Part shown: one piece after another, positions 9,601 to 17,214 of the stretch
How positions within the stretch are numbered: the stretch's first letter is position 1
How the letters are laid out: each line of letters opens with the position of its first letter
Assembly: GCF_000003605.2 (NCBI RefSeq)
Contig: NW_003155739.1
Coordinates: 74,483-91,696 of the forward strand
DNA length: 17,214 bases
Origin: Saccoglossus kowalevskii
Taxonomy: Eukaryota > Hemichordata > Enteropneusta > Harrimaniidae
Direction of reading: 5' to 3'
Notes under the pieces: model-generated
Told to the model about the DNA's origin: nothing
The model's input: only the letters and a program-made list of their open reading frames with translations
The model's database searches: none
Program-made: the position numbers and the translations under genes

Positions 9601-12600
9601 GAATTGCTAGCTGTATTGCTAGAGATGAAGGATGGTTAGCTGAACACATGTTGGTATGTCATTGAATATGTGAAAAAGAAAAATATTTTGACTGTTTGAT
9701 ATGCAGCATGGTTTTCAAGTGTTTGTTTTCCCACACAGAAAAAAAAATAATTAAGGTCTGACAAGTGCTCTCGTGTGTGTCGTACTTTTAATGACTTGTA
9801 TTGTCATCCTGTAGATTCTTGGTATTACCAATCCCCAAGGAGTGAAAAGATACGTCTGTGCTGCTTTCCCAAGTGCTTGTGGCAAGACAAACTTGGCTAT
9901 GATGAACCCTACCATACCTGGCTATAAAGTAGAATGTGTTGGTGATGACATTGCATGGTTGAAATTTGACAAGAATGGTGTATTGCGTGCCATTAACCCA
10001 GAGAGTGGATTCTTTGGTGTGGCGCCCGGCACTTCGAATAAAACAAACCCAATGGCTATGGCAACTATTAAAAAAAATACCATCTTCACCAACATTGCCG
10101 TCACCGATGATGGTGATATCTTTTGGGAAGGCTTGGAAGATCAAACCCCAAAGGTAAAATTCATTATTGCTAATTCCCATAACTTTTGTAAACCAGTTTA
10201 ATTTTGTGAGACAATTGAAAATAAACATTTCATAGAGGTCCTAGAAACGGCAAGTTGTACGACTTTTTTAGCTCCGCTGTCGACTTTGTCGAGCGTAGCT
10301 TATCATAAGAGTGATTGTCCGTGTCAATGTTTTACTTTTTCGACTTCTTCTTGAAAACTACAAGCCTGAATGCTTTGATACTTGGTGTATATGTACCTTG
10401 GGTAGACCTCTCTTAGGTTTGTTCATTTCATGTTATCTTCAATTCTCTAATTTTGGTGAATATTTTTGTCATTTTTGGTAGAAAGTGATATTTTCGACTT
10501 CTTGTTAAAAACTGTAAGTCAGATTGCTTTGATACTGTACATATTGTTCATTTTCTGATGTCTTCAGTTCTTTAATTGAAATGTGCATTTCTAACAGCGG
10601 AGCTATCTCAGCCGATAGGCTGCTTGTTTAATTGGTATATTCCTTAAACCTGAATAATGCATCATTAGATATAAATTTACCAATTAAAAGTTAAAATACT
10701 TGACATAACAGGATGCCAAGATCACTTCCTGGTTGCATCATGAAAACTGGCACAAGGATATGAAGAATGCTGAAGGCAAACCTATTGCAGCAGCTCATCC
10801 CAACTCCAGATTCTGTACACCAGCCAAACAGTGTCCCATAATTGATCCTCAGTGGGAGAGTTCTGAAGGTGTGCCCATCTCTGCATTCATATTTGGTGGG
10901 CGTAGACCACAAGGTAAGTACACATGTGCTTGAAATTGTATCATTTTGCATGAAGACAAACTATGTTCACTCATGATAATCAATATTGTAAATAGAATAA
11001 TTATTAAATCTTTATAAAATTCATACATCAAATGTAACAAGCTGGTAGGTTGTTTAACAATCCACTCAGTTTTTGGCTGTTGCCATGGCAGGACGTGTAC
11101 GTGAAGCTAACATCTACTTACAACTAAAACCGTATTAGAGTTTGAAAAGAGCATTCAGAAGTTACTTTATTCCTAGCACGTATTTTGTGCTATAATTATT
11201 TCCCAATAGTTATTTTCTAGATTCTTTGATTGATTGAACACAACATATACAGTTAATTCAAAGTTCAAACTTGCATTAGGACCAGTGTTGATACAGTTTA
11301 CCAATAGCCAAAATAAAAAGCATGATCTTTTGAACTCTATTACAAAACTGGTATGAGGTAAAAAACGCTTTATGAATGTTTTCAGTCTCTAAAAAAATAA
11401 ATTCAGTAGACTAGAGTAGCTGAGGCATATATACACGTTTACAATACAGAGCAAAGAACTTGGAATACGAATGTGTTGGATGGAAGCACTATAACCATCC
11501 TATTGTTCAAGCACATCAAATGTAGGGTTTTTGCAGGATACAAACTTGCAGTACCAGGGATGGCCCAGCATCAGACAACATTTACATTCCCATTACATGG
11601 GAAGGTAAATACTAATGTCAAATCAAAGTGGGTAGGTCATCACTCAGATTGTAGTGTTAAATGCTGCACAAGTAAAACTGTACAATGTCTTTTCTCTCTA
11701 CAAATCAATGTTTTCTAGACCAGGTTGAAGGCTTTATCGCAAATTTATCATTGTTTTTATTAGGTGTTCCATTGGTATATGAAGCCCTTGACTGGAAGCA
11801 TGGCGTTTACATTGGTGCATCAGTGAGGTCAGAAGCTACTGCAGCTGCAGAACATGCAGGTATATAAATTCATACATTATTTAAAACTTTTGATAGCAGA
11901 GCACCATGTTTGGCCGGTAATTATATTCTTGCTATAAGGTCATGTCTGTTGAGCAGAGCTTATCATATGAGTGATTGTCCGTCGTCGTCTGTGTCAATGT
12001 TGTACTTTTTCGACTTCTTCTTGAAAACTACAAGCCTGAATGCTTTGATACTTGTTGTACATGTACCTTGGGTAGACCTCTCTCAGATTTGTTCATTTCG
12101 TGATGATATCTTCAATTCTCTAATTTTGGTGAATATTTTTGTAATTTTTGGTAAAAAGTGATATTTTCGACTTCTTGTTGAAAACCGCAAGTCCGATTGT
12201 TTTCATTTTACATATATAGGTACATGTGGACTTCTTTCAGACTTGTTAATTTTGTGATGATATCTTCAATTCTCAAATTTTGATGAATATACTATATATT
12301 ACTATACATTGTTCATTTTCTAATATCCTCTGTTCTTTAATTGAAATGTGCATTGCTAACAGCGGAGCTATCTCAGCTGACAGCCTTCCTGTCTGTACTT
12401 ACAGAAGTGAAAGTTTAATATCCATCAGAATTTCTAGCAAACGGCAAAAGAATGCAACGTAAAATCGGAAATAAGACAGTTCTTTTAGATTAAAACCCAC
12501 AATGAGTTTCTGGCTTTGAATCTAAATCTAGTAACTTTGATAGAAGGAGATTCACTAAACTTGCACATTCGTAAAAAGTCTGTTCGTTTAGTATTATTGC

Positions 12601-13417
12601 ATTTAGAACTAGTCTAATTGTGAAAGTACAGGTTACTCTGTTGAATATTCATTTTCATTTAGATATTAGTCTCCAGTCATGTTATGTAACCATTTGTTTA
12701 AATTAACAAGACGACAAACCGTAACAAAATGGACTTGGATAGCTAGGCACATCTGATACATGTTGGGTCACTCATGGTGAACAATCACCTGCTTAGCTCG
12801 CTCAGTCAGTCAGTCAGTCAGTCAGTCAGTCAGTAGTATGATCACTGCACTGATCTGAAGAAAACAAAGTTCATCATGGGAGGTGTGCATGTAAATTTTA
12901 GAGTTCTTGAACTCCGGTTCTAAAGTATGGTTTTTAATACTTAAAATTTATCATTTTAGGTAAAGAAGTGATGCATGATCCATTCGCTATGAGACCATTC
13001 TTTGGTTACAACTTTGGTGACTATCTGAAACATTGGTTGAGTTTTGAAAAGAAAAAAGAACTTAAGCTACCTAAAGTTTTTCACGTCAACTGGTTCCGTA
13101 AAGATAAGAACAACAAGTTCTTGTGGCCAGGCTTTGGTGAGAATTCTCGTGTCCTGGATTGGATCATTCGTAGATGTGAAGGTGAAGACATTGCTGAGAA
13201 GAGTGCTATTGGTTACCTTCCAAAGAAAGGCTCGCTCAACTTGGATGGACTTGAATCAGAAGTGAATTACAAAGAGCTTTTTGACACCCCAAAAGATTTC
13301 TGGGAGAAAGAGGTGCAGGAAATCAGGAATTACTTCAATGAGCAAGTGAACGAAGACTTACCAAAAGAAGTTGCTGATGAACTCGCTTCTCTAGAACAAC
13401 GCGTTTCTAAAATGTAA
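6633..13417 (+). CDS. PCK: Phosphoenolpyruvate carboxykinase (GTP), probably mitochondrial; nine coding exons
   Basis: Catalyses oxaloacetate + GTP to phosphoenolpyruvate + CO2 + GDP. Join: 6633-6661, 7791-8066, 8313-8497, 8936-9139, 9466-9653, 9815-10153, 10712-10913, 11764-11859, 12960-13417; 1,977 nt, 658 residues, against about 622-640 in vertebrates. Seen by homology to PCK1: substrate Arg114 in DVARVESKT; Tyr263 in GSGYGG; Mn ligands Lys272, His292 and Asp339; P-loop FPSACGKTN with hyper-reactive Cys316 and Lys318; HPNSR with Arg440; GGRRP with Arg471; omega lid [10 protein letters not shown] (496-505); guanine pocket Trp551, Phe552, Phe560, Phe565. Nothing catalytic is missing. Residues 1-40 look like a mitochondrial presequence (five Arg/Lys in the first 28 residues, no Asp/Glu before 48, R-A-F-S at 38-41). 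The start is the first in-frame ATG after an in-frame TGA at 6585, with A at -3. The family is certain; the 5' end of the transcript and the compartment are inferred. Whether this is the orthologue of vertebrate PCK1 or PCK2 cannot be decided here. Confidence 0.97.
6662..7790 (+). other. PEPCK intron 1 (1,129 bp)
   Basis: GTAAGT to CAG. The 14-bp word GCTCACTAATTTGC (7340-7353) is repeated inverted at 7552-7565, which overlaps the hairpin AGCAAGTT/AACTTGCT at about 7563-7582. No coding sequence or known repeat was recognised. If a second promoter exists for a short isoform starting at Met29, it would lie here. Confidence 0.8.
7791..8066 (+). CDS. PCK: PEPCK coding exon 2 (residues 10-102)
   Basis: Acceptor TATATTCAG precedes 7791; donor GTAAGT starts at 8067. 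It encodes the rest of the presequence, then the start of the PEPCK N-terminal domain ([37 protein letters not shown]). Met29 (7844-7846) lies where vertebrate cytosolic PCK1 begins and has A at -3. The R-A-F-S motif at residues 38-41 matches the R-3 class of mitochondrial processing sites. Confidence 0.96.
8313..8497 (+). CDS. PCK: PEPCK coding exon 3 (residues 102-164)
   Basis: A long T tract plus AAG forms the acceptor before 8313. The exon encodes [17 protein letters not shown], with substrate-binding Arg114 and the R-loop, and ends in FPGCMKG. The reading frame only continues into exon 4 if the exon ends at AAAG (8497), where the intron begins with GCAAGT, a non-canonical GC donor. Confidence 0.95.
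8498..8503 (+). other. GC-type 5' splice site of PEPCK intron 3
   Basis: The donor reads AAAG|GCAAGT, which matches the full donor consensus except for C at +2. This is the usual pattern of GC-AG introns. Splicing here gives Lys-Gly-Arg-Thr, matching [10 protein letters not shown] in vertebrate PEPCK. The nearest GT (8502) would shift the frame and reach a stop in exon 4. Confidence 0.88.
8498..8935 (+). other. PEPCK intron 3 (GC-AG, 438 bp)
   Basis: It begins GCAAGT and ends TTTGCAG. It contains a short (TA)n run at 8548-8568. Nothing else notable was seen. Confidence 0.88.
8936..9139 (+). CDS. PCK: PEPCK coding exon 4 (residues 164-232)
   Basis: Acceptor TTTGCAG precedes 8936; donor GTAAGT starts at 9140. 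It encodes the strongly conserved block [20 protein letters not shown], then [17 protein letters not shown] and [19 protein letters not shown]. This is the N-terminal domain segment that leads to the substrate pocket. Confidence 0.97.
9140..9465 (+). other. PEPCK intron 4 (326 bp)
   Basis: GTAAGT to CCAG with a strong T-rich tract. No repeat or RNA gene was seen inside. Confidence 0.9.
9466..9653 (+). CDS. PCK: PEPCK coding exon 5 (residues 232-294)
   Basis: Acceptor TTTTTTCCAG precedes 9466; donor GTATGT starts at 9654. It encodes [28 protein letters not shown] and EGWLAEHML. It supplies Tyr263 and two manganese ligands, Lys272 and His292. The exon ends exactly between codons. Confidence 0.97.
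9815..10153 (+). CDS. PCK: PEPCK coding exon 6 (residues 295-407), catalytic P-loop
   Basis: Acceptor ATCCTGTAG precedes 9815; donor GTAAAA starts at 10154. It encodes the kinase-1a P-loop [13 protein letters not shown] (Cys316, Lys318, Thr319), the metal-binding VGDDIAW (Asp338-Asp339), and [15 protein letters not shown], a PEPCK signature block. The exon is in phase 0 at both ends. Confidence 0.98.
10154..10711 (+). other. PEPCK intron 6 (558 bp)
   Basis: GTAAAA to ACAG. Most of it (10269-10605) is a TIR-bounded repeat that is related to one in intron 8. Confidence 0.9.
10269..10605. mobile_element. TIR-bounded non-autonomous element in intron 6
   Basis: The ends are perfect 12-bp inverted repeats, TAGCTCCGCTGT (10269-10280) and its complement (10594-10605). 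The interior holds about two tandem units, from near 10337 and near 10490, each starting with a TTTTCGACTTCTT-like word and continuing through AAAACT..AAG...GATTGCTTTGATACT-like sequence. No coding capacity. No clear target-site duplication. Confidence 0.75.
10712..10913 (+). CDS. PCK: PEPCK coding exon 7 (residues 408-475)
   Basis: Acceptor CATAACAG precedes 10712; donor GTAAGT starts at 10914. It encodes a variable surface stretch ending in [16 protein letters not shown] (Arg440), then [11 protein letters not shown] and FGGRRPQG (Arg471, binding phosphate or PEP). The segment at 408-432 is longer than in vertebrate PCK1 and accounts for about seven of the extra residues. Confidence 0.97.
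10914..11763 (+). other. PEPCK intron 7 (850 bp)
   Basis: GTAAGT to TTAG. AT-rich. I recognise no repeat, RNA gene or exon in it. Small open frames such as 11473-11718 show no domain. Confidence 0.85.
11764..11859 (+). CDS. PCK: PEPCK coding exon 8 (residues 475-507), omega lid
   Basis: Acceptor TTTATTAG precedes 11764; donor GTATAT starts at 11860. This 96-bp exon encodes [19 protein letters not shown] and the mobile omega-loop lid [10 protein letters not shown], which closes over the active site during catalysis. Confidence 0.96.
11935..12375. mobile_element. Second copy of the intron-6 repeat family, in intron 8
   Basis: From AGAGCTTATCATATGAGTGA at about 11955 to AACAGCGGAGCTATCTCAG near 12359-12377 it matches the intron 6 element closely, in the same orientation. 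It is about 100 bp longer because it carries an additional partial internal unit (starts near 12006, 12165 and 12308). The left TAGCTCCGCTGT end is degraded; the right end is intact. Confidence 0.8.
12803..12834. repeat. (CAGT)8 microsatellite
   Basis: Eight uninterrupted CAGT tetranucleotides in intron 8, about 125 bp before the exon 9 acceptor. Confidence 0.98.
12960..13417 (+). CDS. PCK: PEPCK terminal coding exon 9 (residues 507-658)
   Basis: Acceptor CATTTTAG precedes 12960. It encodes [16 protein letters not shown], then the guanine-binding segment [19 protein letters not shown] (Trp551, Phe552, Phe560, Phe565) and a charged, helical C-terminus ending SKM. The stop is TAA at 13415-13417. 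Confidence 0.98.
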
Positions 13418-13940
13418 AGCTTTGGGAGCTTTACTTGTACTGTAACTGAATGAAATCTAGATTTACGAAACGAGTACAGTGTGAGTAAATTAGAATGCAA
13501 TAAGTACAATGCTTTTAATTTATTAGTATATTTGTTTTGCACAACTGATTTTCAAAAAACCAGAACTTTGTGAAATTTACAATAAAGTATTTTCTTACAA
13601 TAGCTTTGCCGTTTTTCAATGTTTTTGTTAGTAAATCTGTACTTCATAAAGCAAATGATGTGTATTTTTGTCAGTTTTACATCTCCATTTATCTCATTTC
13701 TGTATAAAGTGTAGTGTACATGTTGTAATTTATTAACCACTCTATCTTGTGACTAACATTGACCAATCATCCATTACAATCGAGGCACATTTTGTAATTT
13801 GAAAATCAATTGAGACATAGATTGTTATTCTACCAGAGTATATATTAGATGACATTGTGTAGTCTGTTCAGTTTTCTATTGTGAATTGACGTAGTATTGC
13901 CAACACTTGCTGAATAAAATTCCTGTTTCACCATTGTAAC
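13418..13940 (+). other. PEPCK 3' UTR with poly(A) signals
   Basis: This AT-rich stretch follows the stop codon. AATAAA occurs at 13581-13586 and at 13913-13918. The second is followed by CACCATTGTAACTCTTGTTT, a likely cleavage site with a downstream T/G-rich element, and is the better candidate end. A further AATAAA lies at 14063-14068. Use of two sites would give short and long UTR forms. Confidence 0.65.
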
Positions 13941-14291
13941 TCTTGTTTATTAAGTAAAGTGATTTTGGGCTCAGACTATGATTACTTGCATCTGCATGTC
14001 TATTTTCTTTTTGTTCAAATGCTTATCTGGTGGCCATTTTGGTCAGCAAAACTGCCCATAAAAATAAAATTGCATTGCAAAATTGTAACATTTTTCTAGC
14101 ACGCTGTGGCTAATTTTATTCAAACTTCTGACATGACTGGTTTCTAATTTGTTTTGAGATTTGTTTCAAAAATGGCAAACTGCCATGTTGGTATCATTTG
14201 TGTTTCTGACAATTTCTCTAATGTACTGTGGCAGATTTTGTTTCAACAATATCTCTGATCCCCGTGGCCCAGTTTAGTTTTAACTAGTACT
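13941..14291. other. Downstream intergenic DNA
   Basis: No gene seen. It contains an AATAAA at 14063 and fragments such as ATGGCAAACTGCCAT (about 14171-14185) that resemble the hairpin units of the repeat family further right. Confidence 0.4.
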
Positions 14292-14467
14292 GTAAAATCT
14301 GTATTAGAAGCCGCGGCTTCTATTAAAATGGTACAATGCAATAGAGGGGATGCGGCTTCTATTAGAGCACCTACACATATGAGAAGTGATGAATTTTTAG
14401 TTCTCAATTATTCAAAAAGAATGGGTGCGACTTCTATTAGGGATGCGGCTTCTAATACAGATTTTAC
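14292..14467. mobile_element. 176-bp MITE with perfect 23-bp inverted ends
   Basis: The first 23 bases (14292-14314) are the exact reverse complement of 14445-14467. The left end runs into the 18-bp palindrome TAGAAGCCGCGGCTTCTA (14305-14322). The word GCGGCTTCTATTA or a close variant recurs internally near 14313, 14352 and 14427. No coding capacity; a target-site duplication is not evident. Confidence 0.82.
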
Positions 14468-14479
14468 GGTAGTCCTTAT

Positions 14480-15055
14480 TAGTCCCAGTTCGGACAAAGT
14501 CCGAAAACTTAGACTTATAATTCGGCGTGCGTCCGAAGTCGTGTCTCACAATCCATTGGAGCGATTCCGTTCATTCTTTGCATGTGCCTAGTACTTTATG
14601 TGGGACATGTGCACATGCAGTGGTTTAGTGATTCGATTCAAAATGGACGACTGGCAGCCATCTTGTTTTTTGAAAATGCTTTGTCAGTTGTCATTCAAAC
14701 TTGGTACATAGCTTATACATGTTAGAATACATGTCCATGACTATTTATTTCGCAATTGGATCAAAGATGGTCGACTGGCGGGCATCTTGGACGTGCTCTG
14801 TCAGTTTTCATTGAAATTTGGCACATACATGTACTTTATACATGTTAGGATGCATGTCCATGACAATTTGTTTCAAAATCTGGTCAAGGATGGCCGATTG
14901 ACTGCCATCAGAGTTTTTGGCCTTACTACTATATTTCCACAATTTATGTACCATTTTCATTTGTATTGGCACATACATCATAAATATAAGTGTTTCATAA
15001 TCAGATCAAAGATGGCTGAATAAAGGTCATTTTTATTTTTGACCATATTACTACT
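14480..15055. repeat. Hairpin-headed tandem repeat element, copy 1
   Basis: It opens with a degenerate form of the AGTCCCC...GGGGACT hairpin (14481-14515). There follow about four units of 122-124 bp, each marked by an inverted-repeat box of the form AAGATGGCCGACTGGC, with ATGG at 14643, 14767, 14890 and 15012. Units share CATTCAAACTTGGTACATA and ATACATGTTAGAATACATGT-like sequence. Confidence 0.8.
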
Positions 15056-15210
15056 ACACGGAACACTTGTTTTGATGTAAATAAACAATCTGTTGTATAC
15101 GCCACTTGGAACTCAAGTTTCAAGGACACGCTCGCGACAACCCTTTAATGACACCGCTTTAATGACTAGCACAAAGAACTTTCAAAAATTTAACAAGGAC
15201 TGTCATTTTT
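15056..15210. other. Spacer between repeat copies
   Basis: No gene or repeat recognised. AT-rich, with paired TTTAATGAC words near 15145 and 15159. Confidence 0.4.
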
Positions 15211-15560
15211 AGTCCCCGTTCGGACGTAGTCCGAAAACGGGGACTTATGTTTTGTCCTGTGTGTGTCCGTGATCACCTGCATCTCGAACATGCATGGACC
15301 GATTAAGTTCAAACTTCACTCGTACATCACACATTATATGAGACATATGCACATGCATTTTTTTCATGATCCGATTAACGAATAGCAGCCATTTTAAGGC
15401 CGAAAATGCATCAAAATCACACATTTTCACCATTCCAGACCCGGATCTCAGTTATGCATGGACGGATTTTGTTCAGATTTAGAACAATGTGTTGTACATA
15501 TGCAGGTGCATTTCGGTCATGATCTGCTTTGAATGTACATGTCACTCAAATATGAATGGA
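15211..15560. repeat. Hairpin-headed tandem repeat element, copy 2
   Basis: The 35-nt head at 15211-15245 folds as AGTCCCCG..CGGAC pairing with GTCCG....CGGGGACT. After it come a GTCCTGTGTGTGTCCGTG tract and diverged tandem units (ATGCATGGACCGATT near 15290, ATGCATGGACGGATT near 15454). The AAGATGGCC box is eroded to TAGCAGCCATTTT. Confidence 0.75.
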
Positions 15561-16600
15561 ACAGGGACGTGTCATTGACAATGACTTGTTACATGAATTT
15601 TTATGCACCAGCATTTTTACATTTCACAAAATTGTTGTGCCTATTTGGTTCTTGTGCAGAAATGAAAGCATTAATGTATGGTGTGAATACTTGTTATCAG
15701 ATTCAATGTATATTTCTGCTAATATTTGAACATGCCAGTAGTACTTTTTTCGACCGTGAAAATACCAGATCCATGTGGTCTAGCAAATTGTGTCAATGGA
15801 TGCATGTGTACTTTGATCATTTTAGTTCTATTGTACCTATGTAATTGTACACTTTGGATTCAAATTGGCATATACAAATTGTTACAATCTAGCAGTGTCA
15901 CTTCAAAACGTACAATATGGTAGAAAACAATCGTCCGAATTGCACAGTTTCGCTAAAGCCGGCAGTCCATTCAAAACGAACCCCGTCCGTGATTGTATTA
16001 GGAAAAGCTGCATTTCACTGCAGCGAACTAAATTGAGTCATTGATTGGGTGCACATGAAGCTGGCACCACCAGAGTTGCTGTATCATCAATGTGAAGATC
16101 GGGGAGCTCATCACAGATTAAAACAATGTAGGCTTTGCGCTGATTCACATTGAGTCAAGAGTAGGTGGGTGGTCTATATTCGTAGACTAATTTCCAAAAT
16201 TTCCATTTCCAACTTTGAAAATTGTGGGCAAGTGAATGAGGACGATGGAATGTCTGAATATCTGTGCAAACTAATAAAATATCAATTTGCCCGATTTGGT
16301 CTTTACAACAAACTAGTAATTTTCCTCAGATACAGCACTAAGCGCTTTCTTTTGATCAGTAAGCTCATTCAGAGAAAAAGCTAGCAACACGTTTATTTGA
16401 TTCCGCCATTTTAATTTTAACAAGTAATGTGTAGTTTCGCGAGTTCTGATTGAGTGATGCAAATGAACCGAAGTGAATCTTATCGTTGCCAAGGGTTAAT
16501 GTTGAGGCTTCGGCCGAATAAATGGTAGAAAACGTGCGAATGTTTGTGGATTTATGTTGGTGATCTTGCATGCCTGGACTGATCATTCAAACTTGACAAG
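15561..16600. other. Intergenic DNA, no gene seen
   Basis: Faintly repeat-like words (GGATTCAAATTGGCATATAC near 15854) suggest old copies of the neighbouring family. TCAATGTGAA (16087-16096) is inverted at 16144-16153. The open frame at 15726-15923 contains a cysteine cluster but no convincing domain. Confidence 0.4.
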
Positions 16601-16789
16601 CCTGTCTTGGGGTGCATGTCCATTTCGGACCCAACATGGCCAAATAGTGGCCATTTTAAAGCAACATTATTCAAGCTTCTGTAATCACTGACTTCACGTA
16701 TGCATATGGGACTTTGATGCACATAATAAATTTATGATATCTCAAGAACCATATGTTGATATTATGTTTCGTTAAAATCTGTGCTTATT
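16600..16789. repeat. Fragment of the hairpin-box repeat family
   Basis: Contains GGGGTGCATGTCC, an ATGGCCAAATAGTGGCCAT box (16635-16653), and ATGCATATGGGACTTTGATG, all similar to units in copies 1 and 3. No AGTCCCC head is attached, so it is a partial copy. Confidence 0.6.
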
Positions 16790-17214
16790 AGTCCCCATTC
16801 AGACACAGTCCGAAAACGGGGACTTATGTTTTAACCTCTGTGAGTGCGTGCGTCTGTGCGTGCGTCCGGACCTGTATCTTAGAAATGCCTGGACCAATCA
16901 CAATCAAACTTCACACATACATCATACATGATATTATACATATGTACGTCAATTTGTTTTACGATCTGATTCAAGATGGCCGAATGAAGGCCATTTTTGT
17001 GCTAAAAAATCCTAAAAATCAACCATTTCTCGGCTGTTTACAGATGGATTTTGTTCCAACTTGGTATATACATTAGACATTATGGGACCTTGATGCAAAT
17101 AATTTTGTTTTTCAGATAAGATTCAAAATGGCCGACTGGCGGCCATTTTGTATTAATGAATGTGGTTCTAGTGCCATATCTCTGACTTGCTTTCACTGAT
17201 TATGTTCAAATTTT
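16790..17214. repeat. Hairpin-headed tandem repeat element, copy 3 (runs off the window)
   Basis: The 35-nt head lies at 16790-16824, the same length as in copy 2, followed by a GTGCGTGCGTC tract. ATGG boxes lie at 16976 and 17128, 152 bp apart. The second (17124-17150) is a perfect 10-bp stem, CAAAATGGCC with GGCCATTTTG, around a 7-base loop. The element continues beyond the window end. Confidence 0.8.

Larger units (their letters stand above)
11860..12959 (+). other. PEPCK intron 8 (1,100 bp)
   Basis: GTATAT to TTTTAG. It contains the repeat at 11935-12375 and the CAGT microsatellite at 12803-12834. The remainder shows nothing recognisable. Confidence 0.9.

Noticed and set aside
9788-10228. 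146-residue open frame on the minus strand
   Set aside because: It lies antisense to PEPCK exon 6 and is a mirror of the conserved coding strand. It has no domain of its own.
15726-15923. Open frame with DPCGLANCVNGCMC, resembling part of an EGF-like module
   Set aside because: Cysteine spacing breaks off after four residues of the pattern, no matching exons lie nearby, and the region looks like decayed repeat.
1-17214. tRNA, rRNA, CRISPR or bacterial operon features
   Set aside because: No cloverleaf or B-box-like tRNA sequence, no rRNA-like block, and no regular short repeat-spacer array. The gene is spliced, so the window is eukaryotic.

Overview
The window is animal nuclear DNA, AT-rich and packed with repeats. 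It holds one convincing protein-coding gene, on the + strand from 6633 to 13417: GTP-dependent phosphoenolpyruvate carboxykinase (PEPCK). I reconstructed the gene by hand from nine coding exons. The joined reading frame is 1,977 nt (658 residues plus stop), and every expected catalytic residue of the family is present. Small intron-rich exons, an AATAAA poly(A) signal and many short interspersed repeats point to a marine-type invertebrate such as a lophotrochozoan, hemichordate, echinoderm or cephalochordate. I cannot name the species.

Layout. 1-6400 is intergenic with no supportable gene. It contains an (AT)24 microsatellite; a 672-bp inverted-repeat-bounded element (2008-2679) studded with CACGTG palindromes; a minisatellite of about 81 bp (about 2800-3200); a 115-bp TTAA-flanked MITE (4792-4914); an antisense LINE-like 3' tail (5151-5355); and a 580-bp fold-back element (5379-5957). 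About 6200-6632 is the presumed promoter and 5' UTR. 6633-13417 is PEPCK; introns 6 and 8 carry two copies of one repeat family. 13418 to about 13940 is the 3' UTR. 14292-14467 is a 176-bp MITE with perfect 23-bp ends. From 14480 to the end the DNA is dominated by three or more copies of a hairpin-headed, tandemly organised repeat family.

Biology. PEPCK converts oxaloacetate plus GTP to phosphoenolpyruvate, CO2 and GDP. In invertebrates it serves gluconeogenesis and anaerobic succinate pathways. The N-terminus has no acidic residue before Asp48, is rich in Arg/Lys, and carries an R-A-F-S processing motif at 38-41, so the full-length product should be mitochondrial. An in-frame Met29 in exon 2 aligns with the initiator of vertebrate cytosolic PCK1, so one gene might supply both compartments. 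Intron 3 must use a GC-AG splice pair.

I found no clear new biological system. The most unusual material is the repeats: the CACGTG-palindrome element and two unrelated families that both combine inverted or hairpin ends with internal tandem units.
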